Source of the DNA: Chamaelirium japonicum
Lineage: Eukaryota > Streptophyta > Magnoliopsida > Liliales > Melanthiaceae
Direction of reading: 5' to 3'
NCBI GenBank assembly: GCA_947650365.1
Contig: OX393551.1
Coordinates: forward strand, 4,649,501 to 4,713,500
Length of the DNA: 64,000 bases
The notes under the pieces are model-generated. The model searched no databases. It saw nothing but the letters and a program-made list of their open reading frames with translations, and was not told the origin of the DNA. Positions 32,937 to 46,349 of this stretch are shown here, piece after piece. The position numbers and the translations under genes were made by a program. How positions within the stretch are numbered: the first letter of the stretch is position 1; every line of letters starts with the position of its first letter.

Positions 32937-34888
32937 TGTTGGAATTAAATCCTATTATCAGAGTCGCAATGGAAGCAAAGATAGATCCGAAGATCTCATG
33001 GTGTATGTTTCATTATAATTAATTCTACAAAACAATCTACATGCAAATCTATGATCTTAGCATATGTGCGGACACCCTAGAGGCATATTATGATCTACGG
33101 AAGACATGCATGTATCTAGTTAGGTGTTTAAAATCATCATACCTTGTGGATCTATGATCCGAAGAGAATAGAACGATGATAAACCGCACGTGAATCGTAA
33201 AAGAAGCTGTCAGATGGTACCTTGTCCTTTGCGAATGGAGGAATCCTCGAAGTCTTATCTCTGAGTGCAAGGACTATGAGCCGATGAAGGAATTCGTTGC
33301 GAAGACGACGGTGAGCCGCGAGATCTCCTCCTTCTCTTTCTCTCTTCTTTCTTCTCCTTCCTTTCTCCTTCTTCTTCCTTCTTCTTCCTCTTTCTTCCTT
33401 GGCCGAAACCACAAAGAGGGAGAGAAGAGAGGGGGGTTCGGGTTTTAAGATAGGGAGGCACATAGGGCCGGCCCCTCTCTCTCTAATCCTCATATAGGGC
33501 TAGTCCCTAAGTGCTTTATGCAAGCTAGGGCCGGCCCCAAGGGAATAGGGATGAGGGGGGGGTCAGTTTTAGGGTTTCTCCATGTCTATCGTGAAGCCTG
33601 GACGAAAATGCCCTCCACGAAAAGTAAAACACTGTAAGAGAGATTGAGTGAGGTGCACTACTCGAAATCGAGTTCCGTCAGTGCCTATGAGCTCCTAGAA
33701 TTATTCTGCTTATTTTAAGATCCATATTCAATATGTTCTGAGCTATATTTCAGTATTTACCAAAATACCCCTATGACCCCTAACACATGTAAATTAGGTT
33801 CTTAGGCTCCGGGCTTGCGCTCCATCGCGCTACTTCGCATTCAACGTATCCAACCAGGTCGGGGAACAATTTATATATGCAATGACAGGGTGGAACCTTC
33901 AGGGTTCAGGATCTCTAGCTCCAATCGGATCCCTAATTAACTGTTTCGATGACACACCGAAAGTTCTGTTAATCAGCCCTAATCCGATTAGCCCGCATAG
34001 CCACCCAGAGTGCAACGCGAGTTAAACTCTAGTGATCCTAAACTTATATTACTCCCTCGTAACCCTGTTCTCTACTATACTCTGATAATCCTTAGTCCCT
34101 CCTATTACTGGTGCCATGATACGACTTAGGCGGTGGGGAGCATCGTCAAATCCCGATCGATCATCCGACTAGGATTTGATGACTTGTCATCTATAACACC
34201 ACACACCTTCTGGTGCTATGCCTAGCATCCGAAACGTCGTCAGTCATAGTGACAACCATCAGGCCTGGGTTAATTATGTTGACAGATTGACTCATTAAAA
34301 TGCACCCATCCAACACTAGACGTCGGATAACCTGTAGGGATTGCATGCCACTCAAGCGTTAGCCGGGTAACCCAACTAGACCGTGGTATTGGACTAAGGA
34401 AGGTCCGCACACATTGGCACATTAAAGTACCACACAACTGGTTGGCCCAGTGTATATGGTCCTCAGGGCTAAGGATATATTATCTATAGTAGTAAGATGG
34501 TTTATGCACCAGTATCTGAATCATTGAACTGTGCACCGTCTTGGTTCATGTTCAACACGATCATCGTGCTTGGTCAGGTAAATAGGAATCGCACGTTCCC
34601 ATGGTGGAGACTTCACCACATCCTCTACCTACCAACAGCTTATTCTCGGTGAAGCGACCAGCATCACAAAGCTGTGAATTGGTTCTAGGTCTACACAGAA
34701 TTGGTCCACTGGGTCTCCCAAGCATGGATCCACCATGCGCCTCAGTGGCCTACTGTGTTCCCTAGGGTCCCTTTATTATATGTGTATTAACATATACCAA
34801 AGTAGTATTCTAATTAAAGCAATAACCAAAGTCATCTTTATTAATGTTAATACAGAAAATCCACACTCAGGACACACGAGCTACAACA
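32937..34888 (-). repeat. Right LTR of copia A (5' LTR in element orientation)
   Basis: 1952 bp with intact TGTTGG start and CTACAACA end. Confidence 0.93.
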
Positions 34889-35085
34889 GACTTCCTAGGA
34901 GGCCACACATCCTAGCATGTTCCTCGCCCATGCACGCTTAACTACAAAGTTCTTATGGGATCCGCAGTGGCTCATGATTTTAAAATGTATCATATTTGTT
35001 AGAGATATGAAATTATATTTATATCTTAGAATCTCTCTCTCTCTCTCTCTCTCTAGGCGATATGGGACTAATTCATGATATTGGA
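34889..35085 (-). mobile_element. Rest of the interrupted Cassandra LTR
   Basis: Continues the LTR broken at 25088, including the reversed 5S-like part (TGCACGCTTAACTACAAAG). It then carries a (CT)n run at ~35036-35057 and the usual GGGACTAATTCATG block. Confidence 0.75.
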
Positions 35086-35540
35086 CCCCTCAAATATCTC
35101 GGGGGGTATGGTCCAATCTTACAAACTCAAACTATTTTGCATCTTATCATTGTTTATGATAATGCAATTGATAAATAACTTATTTAATTAAATTATTAAT
35201 GCAAGTTTATTTATTGGGCATATCTCTGCTTCATAATTCTAAATAGATATACTATATTTACCTCGTATTTTGTTTGATAGTATGGATTAGTCTTATTCTG
35301 ATTTGTTAACAATAGTTTTAACTATTGTCAATACAAACATAATCTTGTGCCTTCATCCATAACCTTGTGTGAGCTTGGCCCTCGTCAGCCAAGACAGTAC
35401 AAATGACTATGGATACCTTATAATTAGTTTTTCAGGGCCAGTAGTCCCATAGTAGATAGAACTTTAGTGTTCCTATAATCCGATAGTTTTAATCGGTTTT
35501 CTGATTATGCAATGCTTAGAATTCCATACATATCCTAATT
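35086..35540. other. No gene seen; leader side of the old copia
   Basis: AT-rich DNA upstream of old gag. A 5' LTR for the old copia should lie here, but I could not align this stretch to the 3' LTR remnant after 52890. Confidence 0.35.
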
Positions 35541-38500
35541 AGAATTCAAGGCCCTTGAAATCAATGACAAGAATTATTTAGCCTGGCGTCTAGATGTCAC
35601 TCTTCACTTATAATTGAAGAAACTAGGGAGTGCAATTGAGAATGAAAACCAGCTTCCCCTTAAAAGGAAACTAGGACAACAATCTTATTACATCATCACC
35701 TCCACCCCTACCTAAAAAATGAATACCTGACCGAGGTAGACCCCTGGCCCTATGCACTGGCGGAGCTAACTAAGGCCCAGTGGGGGCAACTGCCCCCACT
35801 GAGATTTCAAAAAGGATAAAGTCACACTTGCCCCCCTGAAGTTCAGCTCAAAAACCTTTAACCCCGCTATAGTTCAAAAACTACATTTTGCCCCCCTTCA
35901 TTTCTGGGTTGATCAGATAAAAAACACCAACTAAGGAAATTAAGTAATTGACAAAAGAGGGGGGGGGGGAACTGTGCTAACATTTCAAACTTTAGGGAGC
36001 AGTTTGGAACAAAATAAACTACAAGGGGGTTAAGTGTTTTTGAGCTAAACTTAAGAGGGGGGGTAAAGTGTAATTTAACAAAAAAAATAAAACTAATTCA
36101 TATCTTTCATCCCACCTCCGCACCTCCCAGGCTTGCAATGCTCGTAGATTTCAGTCTCACGTACACGTGTTGCACTGCAAGGTCATTCTCGGATCCTCGG
36201 ATCTTCGTCCGTGTCTCCTTTGTTCGAAACTTGCACTTGGAGACGGCGGCCTGTTCCTTACCCCCGACCAAGCGATGACCCGAGTCTCTCCTCCTACCGC
36301 CTCCCCCCCCCCCCCCCCTCCCCAAAAAAAAAAAAAAAAGTGGCAATGTGTATGCCAAAACCCTTTCTCTTTCTCTTTTAGAATCTATGCCCCCACTAGA
36401 GTGAATTTCTGGCTCCGCCACTGGGGCCCCTATGGCAGTCCCTGAGGGACAAATATGACCACCAGAGGATGATCATACTCCCAACAGTCAGGGATGAGTG
36501 GATTACAAATCGGTATCAGAATACAACTCAGCAATATTCAATGTACTCTTGCTTGTAAAATTATATGGAGAATTTATCAAAGCCAAATGATTGATAAGAC
36601 ATTATTTGTTTTACACGCCACGATCGTGCTCTTGCAGAAGCAGTATCGTGAGCATAGCTTCTCAAAGTTTGTTGATGTCATCTCTGTCATCTTAGTTGCA
36701 GAAGAAAACAATAAAATTCTGATACAAAAATCATAGCTCCAAGCCCTCTAGAGCTATGACACTGCTTAAAGCAAATGTTAATGAAGGATATCACAAATAT
36801 CGAGACAGGGGTTGTAGCATAAGAGTCCATCATAAACCACCCCGGAAGAGGTGATAATCGTGATAGAGATAGCTACCTTGTAAGAGGCGGCTATAATGAT
36901 CGAGCAAAATATAACCACCCTGAAAGATGTGGATATAATCCACAAAATGTTATAAATTTTAAAAAAGCAAAAATTGGACGTAGCAGGTTCCTCCCATAAA
37001 AAATCCACCACCAACAAACACACCATAAGAAACTTGTTACAGGTGTGGAGGTATAGTCATTGGTCATACACCTATCGTGCATCGAAGAAAAATATGGAAC
37101 TGTACCAGAGTTCCTAAAAAACCATAAAGAAAAACACGATGAATAATTTTGATGACATAAATAATCTAGATGATACTCCCGATTGCACCTAGTTAAAAGT
37201 CCTCAAAATTCTCCAAAGATATAGATAATGGACTTGACAATAAATAATGAAGGTCTAGATGATATAACCTCATAATGTGTTAACCATAGCTGGACCTACA
37301 CAAATGATAGAAGACTCTGGAAGAGTCAATCTTGTGTTATCAAATGGTATCCAATTTATTTATCAAAAATGTTAATACTCAAGTAGTTCTTGAAGAACCT
37401 TACTGAGCTATAAAGATATTCGTATGAATGGATACCATATCGAAACACAAAATAAAATATATCTGAAGTTCTTATTAGAATAATTCTCTGGCCTCTCGGT
37501 AGGGATATATTAGACTCGTATTGGGATAGTCGAATCTCATCCAATTAGGAGTTAGAAGCTTATTGCCAATGAAAAGTCTTTGGTAAGCTAGAAGCTTAAA
37601 GACCATATACCCATAAACCTTTGGCATGACTGACTTGGTCATCCTAGATCCTCTATGCTTAAAAAGGATCATAGAAAACTCTATCGACCATCCTTTAGGG
37701 ATAATCTCTGAGTCACCACCTTTACTTTATAGGATACAAGGTGACATTTATAAGGACTATGCGCCCATTTAATGGAACCTTTGTAGATACTATATGGTAT
37801 TCTTCGATGCCTTGACTAGATGGTTACATGTTTGTCTTTTATCTACTAGAAAATTAGCTTTTGTTAGACTACTTGTCCAGATTATCAAGTTTAGAGCTCA
37901 TTCATCAGACCATCCTATATATTCTATTAGATAATGTCACTGATTTCACCTTCCCAAGCATTTGATGATTTATGTTCATCAATATAAATTGATATAGAAC
38001 ATTATGTTTTCCATATTCATACCCAAAATGGTTTCATTGAGTCTCTTATTTAATGCCTTCAGCTAGCAGCTAGGCCACTCTTAATGCAATCTAGACTTTC
38101 CATTATTGCTTGAGGGCATGTCATACTTATTCAGCTTAGAATCGCAGCCCACTATAAAACTTTTATACTCGTTTGGTATCGAAAAACTAACATAATATCT
38201 CACATTGGTGAAAATTTGGCTATACAGTATAAATTCCTATCCCACCGCCAAAGAGAATCATAATGGTCTCCAACGAAGATTAGGTATTTATATCAGTTTT
38301 GATCGAATCACCGTCTATAATTAAATATCTAGAACCATTAATCGATGATTTGTTTTTTGTAAGGTTTACGGATTATCACTTCGATGGGTCAGAATTCCTA
38401 CCGTTAGGGGGAGATAAGAACATTGGTGTTCTAGAAGAACGACATGAATTATCATGAAATACTTTTACTCTGTCTCATCTAGACCCTAGGACTTCCCAAT

Positions 38501-40425
38501 ATGAATACAGAGTTAGGAGAATTATGTATCTACAGAAAATTACAAATCAATTACTTGATGCATTTAATGATATAGCTAGAGTAATAAAGTCACATATGTC
38601 AGCCATAAATGTACCTGCTCGAATTTGTATCCCAGAAGAATAGAATTCAAACAAGGCAGCAAATAAGTCCACTACATGCTAGAAGTTTGGTGGACCTATA
38701 GGTTCCAAAAGATTTAGCTCTCCGGAAGAGGAAGTTAAATAAAAATCATGCCCTAAGAAAGCTCTAGAAGTGGTGTCTCTCGAATAGGCGATACATAATG
38801 CTCCGGTTGAGATTATGCCCCACGTCCTTGAAGTGACTAGGAATCAAATTTCCAATTTTCCTGAAACCATACATAACATTCCGGACGAGGCTATAACTCA
38901 GGTCCTTGAAGTAATTGGGAAAATAGTACCGGTACCGAACAATAATAAGATCTTAATGTTCTGTCTATATTCAGGAGAAATTTGGAACCGAAAGAAAGTA
39001 GTCATTGATGACGTATTTACATATACAGAGCTACTGAATAGTAAAGGGAAATAATATAAAAAGCATCCATGAATATCAACAAATGAAGAATTGGCCAAAA
39101 ATGAAAAGATATTAATAAAGCGAAACTGAATTCTCTTGAAAAATATGGAGTATTTGGATCTATAGTACAAACACCATTCAGAATAAACCGAGTAGGTTTT
39201 AGATTAGTGTTTCTCTGGAAGAGTAATAAAAATGGTGAAATTCAAAGATATAAAGCATGACTTGTGCATAAGGTTTCTCAAAGAAACCCAAGATCGATTA
39301 CAAGAAAATATATTCTCCAGTAATAGATGCAATAACGTTTATTAGCTCAACAGTATTTGAAAAACTCCACATAAAGCTAATAGACATTATGATTTCATAC
39401 GGAGAACTAGACACTAAAATCTATATGAAAATCCTTGAAGGATTTAAGTTGTTAGAAGCAAAGTCCAGAAGCATACATTTAATTTGATTAAGATGTATAT
39501 TGTACGGGTTAAAATAGTCTAGAAGACTAGTATAACCGTTTGACTGAATATCTGTCTAGAGAATATTATAAAAACGATCTCGTATGTCCTCATGTGCTTA
39601 TAAAGAAATCCATGAACTAGTAGTGTATGTTGATGGCATCAACATAATCAAGACTCTGGAAGAGCTCGAAAAGATTGCTAACTATTTGAAATAAAAGACA
39701 TATGTAAAACTAAGTTTTTGTCTCGGTCAGCAGATCGAGCATATGGAGAGTGAAATTTTAGTCCATCAATCTAATTATACTAAGAAACTCTTGAAGAGAT
39801 TTAGTATGGATAAATGTTATTCATTAAGTACACCTATGGTCATTCGATCTTTGGATATTGAAAGAGATCCATTTAGACCAATAGTGTAAAATGAAGATAT
39901 ATTTAGTCTTAAAGTACCATTTTTAAATATCATTGAAGCAATACTATACTTAGCACAATACACTAGACTTAACAAGGTATTTCCTGTAAATATACTTGTT
40001 AAATATAGTATTGTAGCTACTCTTAGTCACTGGAACAGAATCAAACATATATTTATATATCTTCATGAAAATTTTGAATGGAGTCTATTTTATTCTTGTG
40101 ATAAAACTAACATGATTGGATATGCAGATTCATGTAATATTTTGACCTACATAAGGGTCAATCATAAATATATTATGTTTTATGAATAGTAATGCAGCTA
40201 TCTTGGCTTTCTACGAAACAAACTCTGGTAGCTAATTCCTTGAACAATTCAAAAATTCTGGCATTACACGAAGCAGTTGTCAGCTCCCTGCTGCTACAGA
40301 TGAATCTACTATGATATATGAAGACAATGCCGCATGCATCGCACATGAACTCCAAGAGAAGTAAGAAATCATAGTGGAGCAAGTTCGATCCAGCGATAAT
40401 CTTGCAGACCACTTCACCAAGTTAC
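35541..40425 (+). pseudogene. Old, heavily decayed Ty1/copia gag-pol (plus strand)
   Basis: The fragments are in copia order. Gag begins NYLAWRLDVTLHL (~35575). After the insertion at 35755-36426 it continues LALWQSLRDKYDHQRMIILP and ends QKQYREHSFSKFVDVISVI (~36650). A damaged knuckle CYRCGGIVIGHT lies near 37050. Integrase is seen at 37800-38400 (TQNGFIESLI, AARPLLM, RLGIYISFD). RT is recognisable at 39180-39300 (VGFRLVFLWK, IQRYKA) and RNase H to 40425 (EDNAACIAHE, SDNLADHFTK). Stops occur every few dozen codons. The frame is cut by copia B, and SDNLADHFTK resumes on its far side at 52755 with FQKLVHGIGLRRL. It is a different family from copia A and B. Confidence 0.85.
35755..36426. mobile_element. 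Non-autonomous TIR transposon in old copia gag
   Basis: 672 bp with ends CACTGGCGGAGC and, from the right, CAGTGGCGGAGCC. An imperfect 8-bp duplication GCCCTATG/CCCCTATG flanks it at 35747-35754 and 36427-36434. Removing it restores the old gag reading frame (LALWQSLRDKY). It contains a C-run followed by an A-run at 36302-36340 and no transposase. A hAT-type origin is likely. Confidence 0.7.
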
Positions 40426-42381
40426 TGTAGGAATTGGATCCGCTAATTAGAGTCACAGCGGAAGCAAAAAGAAAGATCCGAAGATCATACGGTGTATGTT
40501 TCATTACAATTCGTGATACAAACAATCTACATGCAAATCTACGATCTTAGCATATGTGCGGACACCCTAGAGACATACTACGATCTACGGAAGACATGAA
40601 TGCATCTACTTAGGTGTTTAGTTTCATCATACCTTATAGATCTATAATTCGAAGAAAACGGAACGATGAAGAACCACACTTGAATCGCAAGGGAAACTGT
40701 CAGATAGCACCTTGTCCTTTGCGAATTGAAGAATCCTCGAAATCCCGTCTCTGAGTGCAAGGATTTCGAGCCGACGGAGGAATCCATTGCGAAGACGATG
40801 GCGAGCCACGAGATTTTCACCTCCTCTTTCTCCTTTCTACCTTCTCCTTTCTTCCTCTTCATTCTCCCTTCTTCTTCCTCTCTTTTCCTTGGCTGAAACC
40901 ACAAAGGAGGAGGCTAGTAGGGGGGGTTCGGATTTTCTAAGGAGAGGGAGCAATGTGGCCGGCCCCTCCTCTCCCTATTCTTCTTATAGGGTCGGTCTCC
41001 CATGGCTCCAAGGAGCCTAGGGCCGACCCCTAGATGGATAGGGCCAAGGGGGGATCGGATTGAGGTCTTCCGGGTGTCTATCGTGAAGTCCGGACGAAAA
41101 CGCCCTTCACGAAAAGCGGAAAACTGAAAGTGAGACTGAGTGAGGTGCGCTACTCGGAATCGAGTTCCGTCGGCGCCTATGAGTCCCTGGAATTATTCTG
41201 CTCATTTTAATATCCATATTCAATGTGTTCTGAGCCATATTTTATTATTTACCAAAATACCCCTACGGCCTGTAACACATGTGAATTAGGTTCTTTGGCT
41301 CCGGGCTTGCGCTCTATCGCGCTACTTTGCATCCAACGTATCCAACTAGGTCGGGGAATAATTCCTATACGCAATGACAGGGTGGAACCTTCAGGGTTCG
41401 GGATCTCTAGCTTCAATCGGATCCCTGATTAATTATTCCGGTGACACACCGAAAGTTCCGTTAATCAGTCCTAATCCGATTAACCCGCATAGCCACCTAG
41501 AGTGCAACGCGAGTTAAACTCTAGTGATCCTAAACTTATGTTACTCCCTCGTAACCCTGTTCTCTACTATACTCCGATAATCCTTAGTCCCTCATATTAC
41601 TGGTGCCATGATACGACTCGGGCGGTGGGGAGCACCGTCAGATCCCGATCGATCATCTGACTAGGGTTTGATGACTTGTCATCTATAACACCACACACCT
41701 TCCAGTGCTATGCCTAGCATCCGGAACGTCGTCAGTCATACTGACAACCACCAGGCCTGGATTAACTGTGTGGACAGATTGACTCATCAAAACGCACCCA
41801 TCCAACACTGGACGTCGGATAACCTGTAGGGATTACATGTCACTCAAGCGTCAGCCGGGTAACTCAACGTACCATGGTATTGGACTATGGAAGGCCCACA
41901 CACGTTGGCACATCAAAGCACCAGACAACTGGTTGGCCCAGTGTACATGGTCCCTCAGGGTTAAGGACAAATTATCTACAGTAGTAAGACGATTTATGCA
42001 CCAGTGTCTGAATCACTGAACTGTGTACCGTCCTGGTTCCTGTTCAACATGATCATCATGCTTGGTCAGGTGAATAGGAATCCCACGTTCCCGTGGTGGA
42101 GACTTCACCATATCCTCTACCTGCCAACAGCTTGTTCTCGGTGAAGCGATCGGCATCACCTAAGCTGTGAACTAGTTCTAGGTCTACACAGAACTGGTCC
42201 ACTGGGTCTCCCAAGCATGGATCCTCCATGCGCCTCAGTGGCCTACTGTGTTCCCTAGGGTCCTTTATTATATGTAGTATTAACATATACCATAGTAGTA
42301 TTCTAATTAAAGCAATAACCAAAGTCATCTTTATTAATGTTAATACAGAAAATCCACGCTAAGGACACACGAGCTACAACA
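40426..42381 (-). repeat. Left LTR of copia B (3' LTR in element orientation)
   Basis: 1956 bp, TGTAGGAATT...GCTACAACA. On the minus strand a CCCTATAAGAAG motif near 40980-40991 is a possible TATA box, repeated in the other LTR near 48860. Confidence 0.93.
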
Positions 42382-42395
42382 AACTCCCACTTGGC
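42382..42395 (-). other. Polypurine tract of copia B
   Basis: Minus strand GCCAAGTGGGAGTT lies between the gag-pol stop and the LTR, the usual copia arrangement. Confidence 0.85.
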
Positions 42396-45300
42396 CTAGC
42401 GGGGAACAACAGTCTTAACTCTTATGGCATCCACGTGCTTCTCAAAAGCCTTGGTCGGTAACGCCTTTGTAAAAGGGTCCACCATGTTATATGCAGACGC
42501 CACCTGAGTCACTGCAACCTCCCCTCGTTTCTGCAAGTCCCGGATAATGTAGTATTTCCGCTCGATATGCTTGCTCTTCTGGTGATATCTTGGCTCCTTG
42601 GATTATGCTACCGCTCCACTATTGTCACAGTAAAGGACAATAGGATCTTGAGCTCTCGGTACGTATCCTAAGTCCGTGAGGAACTTCTTGAGCCACACCG
42701 CCTCCTTAGCTCCTTCGCACGCCGCAACGTACTCAGCCTCTATCGTCGAATCCGCGATGCATCCTTGCTTCACGCTCCTCCAACTGACAGCTCCTCCTCC
42801 TAATGAAAACACAAACCCTGACATCGATCTCCTGGATTCCGGATCTGACGCAAAGTCAGAATCTGTATATCCAATCGGCATCAGTTCCTGTGAAGAGTAA
42901 ACTAACTCATAATCTCTCATCCTACGGAGATACTTGAGTATACTTTTCACAGCAGTCCAGTGCCCTGGACCCAGATTTGACTGATACCTGCCCATCATGC
43001 CTACTGCATAGCATATATCTGGTCTCGTATACTGCATGGCATACATCAGACTACCTACAGCCGAAGCATAAGGTATCTTCTGCATCTCTGCCCTCTCCTC
43101 AGGAGTCTTAGGACCATGATCATTGGACAATTTCATTCTATGTCTGAATGGAACTAGTCCCTTCTTGGAGTTGTGCATACTGAATCTAACCACGATAGTA
43201 TCTATGTAGGCTGACTGTGACAGCGAGAGAATCTTGTTCTGGCGGTCTCGAGTTACCTTGATCCCCAGAACATAACTCGCTTCACCTAGGTCTTTCATGT
43301 CAAATTGAGAGGATAACCACACCTTCACTGTAGACAACGTTCCAACATCGTTTCCGATGAGCAGGATATCATTCACGTAAAGCACTAGAAAAACTACTGC
43401 AGTCTTATCGCTCCTTTTATAAACACATGGTTCATCCATGTTTTGTTCAAATCCATAAGACTGGATAGCCTGATCAAAACGTATGTTCCAACTTCTGGAT
43501 GCTTGCTTCAGTCCATAAATGGACCTTTGCAACTTGCACACCAGACCTTCCTGACCTTTTGCGACAAAGCCTGGAGGCTGAGAAATGTAGATGTCTTCTT
43601 CCAAATCCCCATTGAGGAATGCGGTCTTGACGTCCATTTGCCAGATCCCCCAATCATAATGGGCTGCAATGGACAAGAGGATCCGGATAGACTTAAGCAT
43701 AGCCATTGGCGAAAAGGTTTCGTCATAGTCGATCCCTTCTCGCTGGGTATAACTCTTAGCGACTAGTCTAGCTTTGTAAGTCTCAACGGTACCATCCGGA
43801 CCTCTTTTCCTTTTGTACACCCACTTTCACCCAACAGGTTTAATGTTGTGAGGTGGTGTTACAAGTGTCCAGACCGAATTTTGGGACATCGATGTCAGTT
43901 CTGCCTCCATGGCTTCCTGCCATGCTACATAGTCAGAGGATACCATCGCTTCGTCATAGTTCAGAGGATCATTCTCCTGAAACTCTGGATCTACCATAAA
44001 GGCTTCTCCAATGTATCTATCAGGAGCACTTGTGGTCCTCCCACTGTGACGAACCTGCGGTGGTTCAATAGGAGTCGATTCTACAGTATCGTTAATCTTA
44101 GTGGTATCGGCTTCCACTACGTTTTCTGTCTGCGTACTCCCATCAGTACCAAGCAATTCTTCAAGAACTACTTTACTGGTGGGCTTATGGTCTATTAAAT
44201 AATCCTGCTCCAGGAATATAACGTTCGTCGAGACGACAACCTTTCTATCCTCAGGATCATTAAATAGATTATCCTTTGTCTCTTTTGGATACCCAACGAA
44301 CAAACATACCTTAGTTTTTGACTCCATCTTATCTCGCTTGTCCTTCCGCACATGTGCTGGACAACCCCAAATTCTAAAGTGCTGTAGGCTTGTCTTTCGC
44401 TTTAACCACAGCTCCCAAGGAGTTAGGGGTACTGACTTTGATGGAACAAAGTTCAAAGTATATGCTGCCGTCTCTAGGGCATATCCCCAAAAACTAGGTG
44501 GTAATATTGCATAACTCATCATAGTCCGAACCATGTCTAACAAAGTTTGGTTTTTCCTCTCAGATACACCATTTTGTTGTGGTATCCCTGGAGCAGTCAA
44601 CTGGGATACGATCCCATGCTCACGCAGGTATCCTATAAATTCACCCGATAGGTATTCGCCTTCTCGATCCGATCGAAGAGACTTGATACTTTTACCCCTC
44701 TGCTTTTCTGCTTCAGCTCTGAACTCCTTGAACTTATCAAAGGATTCAGACTTCCGCCGCATTAGGTATATGTATCCAAACATCGAGTGATCATCCGTGA
44801 AGGTGATGAAATACTCGAAGCCTCCTATAGCACAGACACTTATGGGCCCACATATATCAGTGTGTACCAACTCCAATACCTCCTTAGATCTGCTACCTTT
44901 GGCTCGGAAAGACCTTTTAGTCATCTTGCCTTCCAGGCAAGACTCACACGTCGGTAGGCTTTCTGAAATATTTGGAATTAAGAGTCCTACCTTAACCAAC
45001 CTATGAATCCTGTCTGAGGCTATGTGTCCAAGCCTTAGATGCCAAAGGAGTGTTGGATTATCTGAGGGATTTTTCCTTTTAGATGAATTAATCACACAAG
45101 CTTCAGTTATGTTATCCTGCTTATGATTGGAGTTAATTACATAGAGACCATTCTGTATCTTTCTCTTACAAACAAAGGAACCATTCAATTTAATTGACAC
45201 ACCAGAAGCATCAAATAAAACTGAAAAACCTTCATTATTCAATAAGAAAATAGAAATTAAATTACGTCTCAAGGACGGTACATAAAGTATGTCTCTAAGT

Positions 45301-46349
45301 AATAAACTTCTTCCATCAAGGAACTGCAAGATGACATCTCCAACTGCTTCAGCCTCTGCCACGGCCTCAGTTCCCATGCTTAGGATTATCTCTCCTTTAC
45401 CCAGTTTTCTTGTCTCCTTGAACCCCTGTAAATTATTTCAAGTATGGTTAGTGGAACCAGAATCCACAATCCATGAAACTGGAGAACAACTGGATATTAC
45501 AAGGGATTCCACTATGTGGATTTGAGATATACCTGTCTCAGCCTTCTTGGGAACCGCACGGCAGTCGCCCTTCCAGTGCCCCTTCTTGCCGCATCGGAAA
45601 TATTTTCCTTTGGGCTTCGCCGGACCATTCTGCTTGGGAACCTGCAACTGCACCTGACCCATCTTCACGGGCTTCTTAGAATTTCTTTTCTGAAAGTTGC
45701 CCTTAGCTTTCAGAGAAGAATTCCGCTCCACGTTTAGGGATTGGGCTCCTGCCTTCATCCCATCCTCTGCCGCCTGGAGCGCCGCTAGGAGCTCTGCGTT
45801 AGACATCTCCAACCGGTTAAGGTTGAAGTTGGTAATGAAGCCCTCAAACGCTCCTGACAGAGATGCGAGGAAAATGTTGGTCTGGATCTCTGCATCCAAG
45901 ATGACATCGAAGGAACCATGCTCGTTCACATAGCCAAACAATTTCAGCATATGATCCCGAACTAAAGTCCCCTCTGCCATCTTCGTGGACACCAATTTCT
46001 TGATGGTTAGGGAACGAGTTACCTGACTACGACCCTCAAATATTTCCTTCAGGTAGAGCATCATGTCTGAAGCAAAGGCCATGTCTTCGACTTGCTTCTG
46101 AAGGACGGTCTGCAAGGATGCCACAATGTAGCACTTGCACATCTCATCAGCATCTAGCCAGTCTTTCCATTTCTTTAACTGGGCCTCAGTTGCACTTGGT
46201 CCCGGCATTGCCGGTTGAGGGGTACTTAGGGTAATTGTGTGTTTGCCAACCCTTAGGACGAGCATCAGGTTACGCTTCCAGTCCTCGTAGTTTGGTCCCG
46301 TAAGTTTGTTATCATTAAGTATGGAGGCAAGGGGGTCGAGCTTGGTCAT
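42396..46349 (-). pseudogene. gag-pol: Copia B gag-pol polyprotein with three in-frame stops
   Basis: From ATG 46349 (MTKLDPLASIL) to TAG 42396-42398, 3954 nt in one frame. Gag carries GPNYEDWKRNLMLVL and a CCHC knuckle YFRCGKKGHWKGDC whose first cysteine is Tyr. Protease motif WIVDSGSTNH is followed by a stop at 45438-45440 where copia A has cysteine. Integrase (to ~44050) has the HTDICGP, LRSDREGEYL and NGVSERKNQTLL acidic residues. A stop at 43827-43829 falls just before RT. RT carries [22 protein letters not shown] and [11 protein letters not shown]: the first catalytic aspartate is Asn. RNase H shows [17 protein letters not shown] and YCDNSGAVA, then a stop at 42603-42605. The stops and the RT substitution make it inactive as it stands. 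Confidence 0.93.

Larger units (their letters stand above)
25089..34888 (-). mobile_element. Ty1/copia retrotransposon A (minus strand), decayed
   Basis: 9800 bp inserted into a Cassandra LTR with the duplication GACTT (25084-25088 and 34889-34893). LTRs of ~1.94 kb have TGTTG...CAACA ends (the left one mutated to TATTG). The primer site beside the right LTR sets the orientation. The gag-pol region has the copia order (gag, protease, integrase, RT, RNase H) but contains several frameshifts and stops. A ~1.9-kb leader separates primer site and gag. Same family as the element at 40426-52749. Confidence 0.93.
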
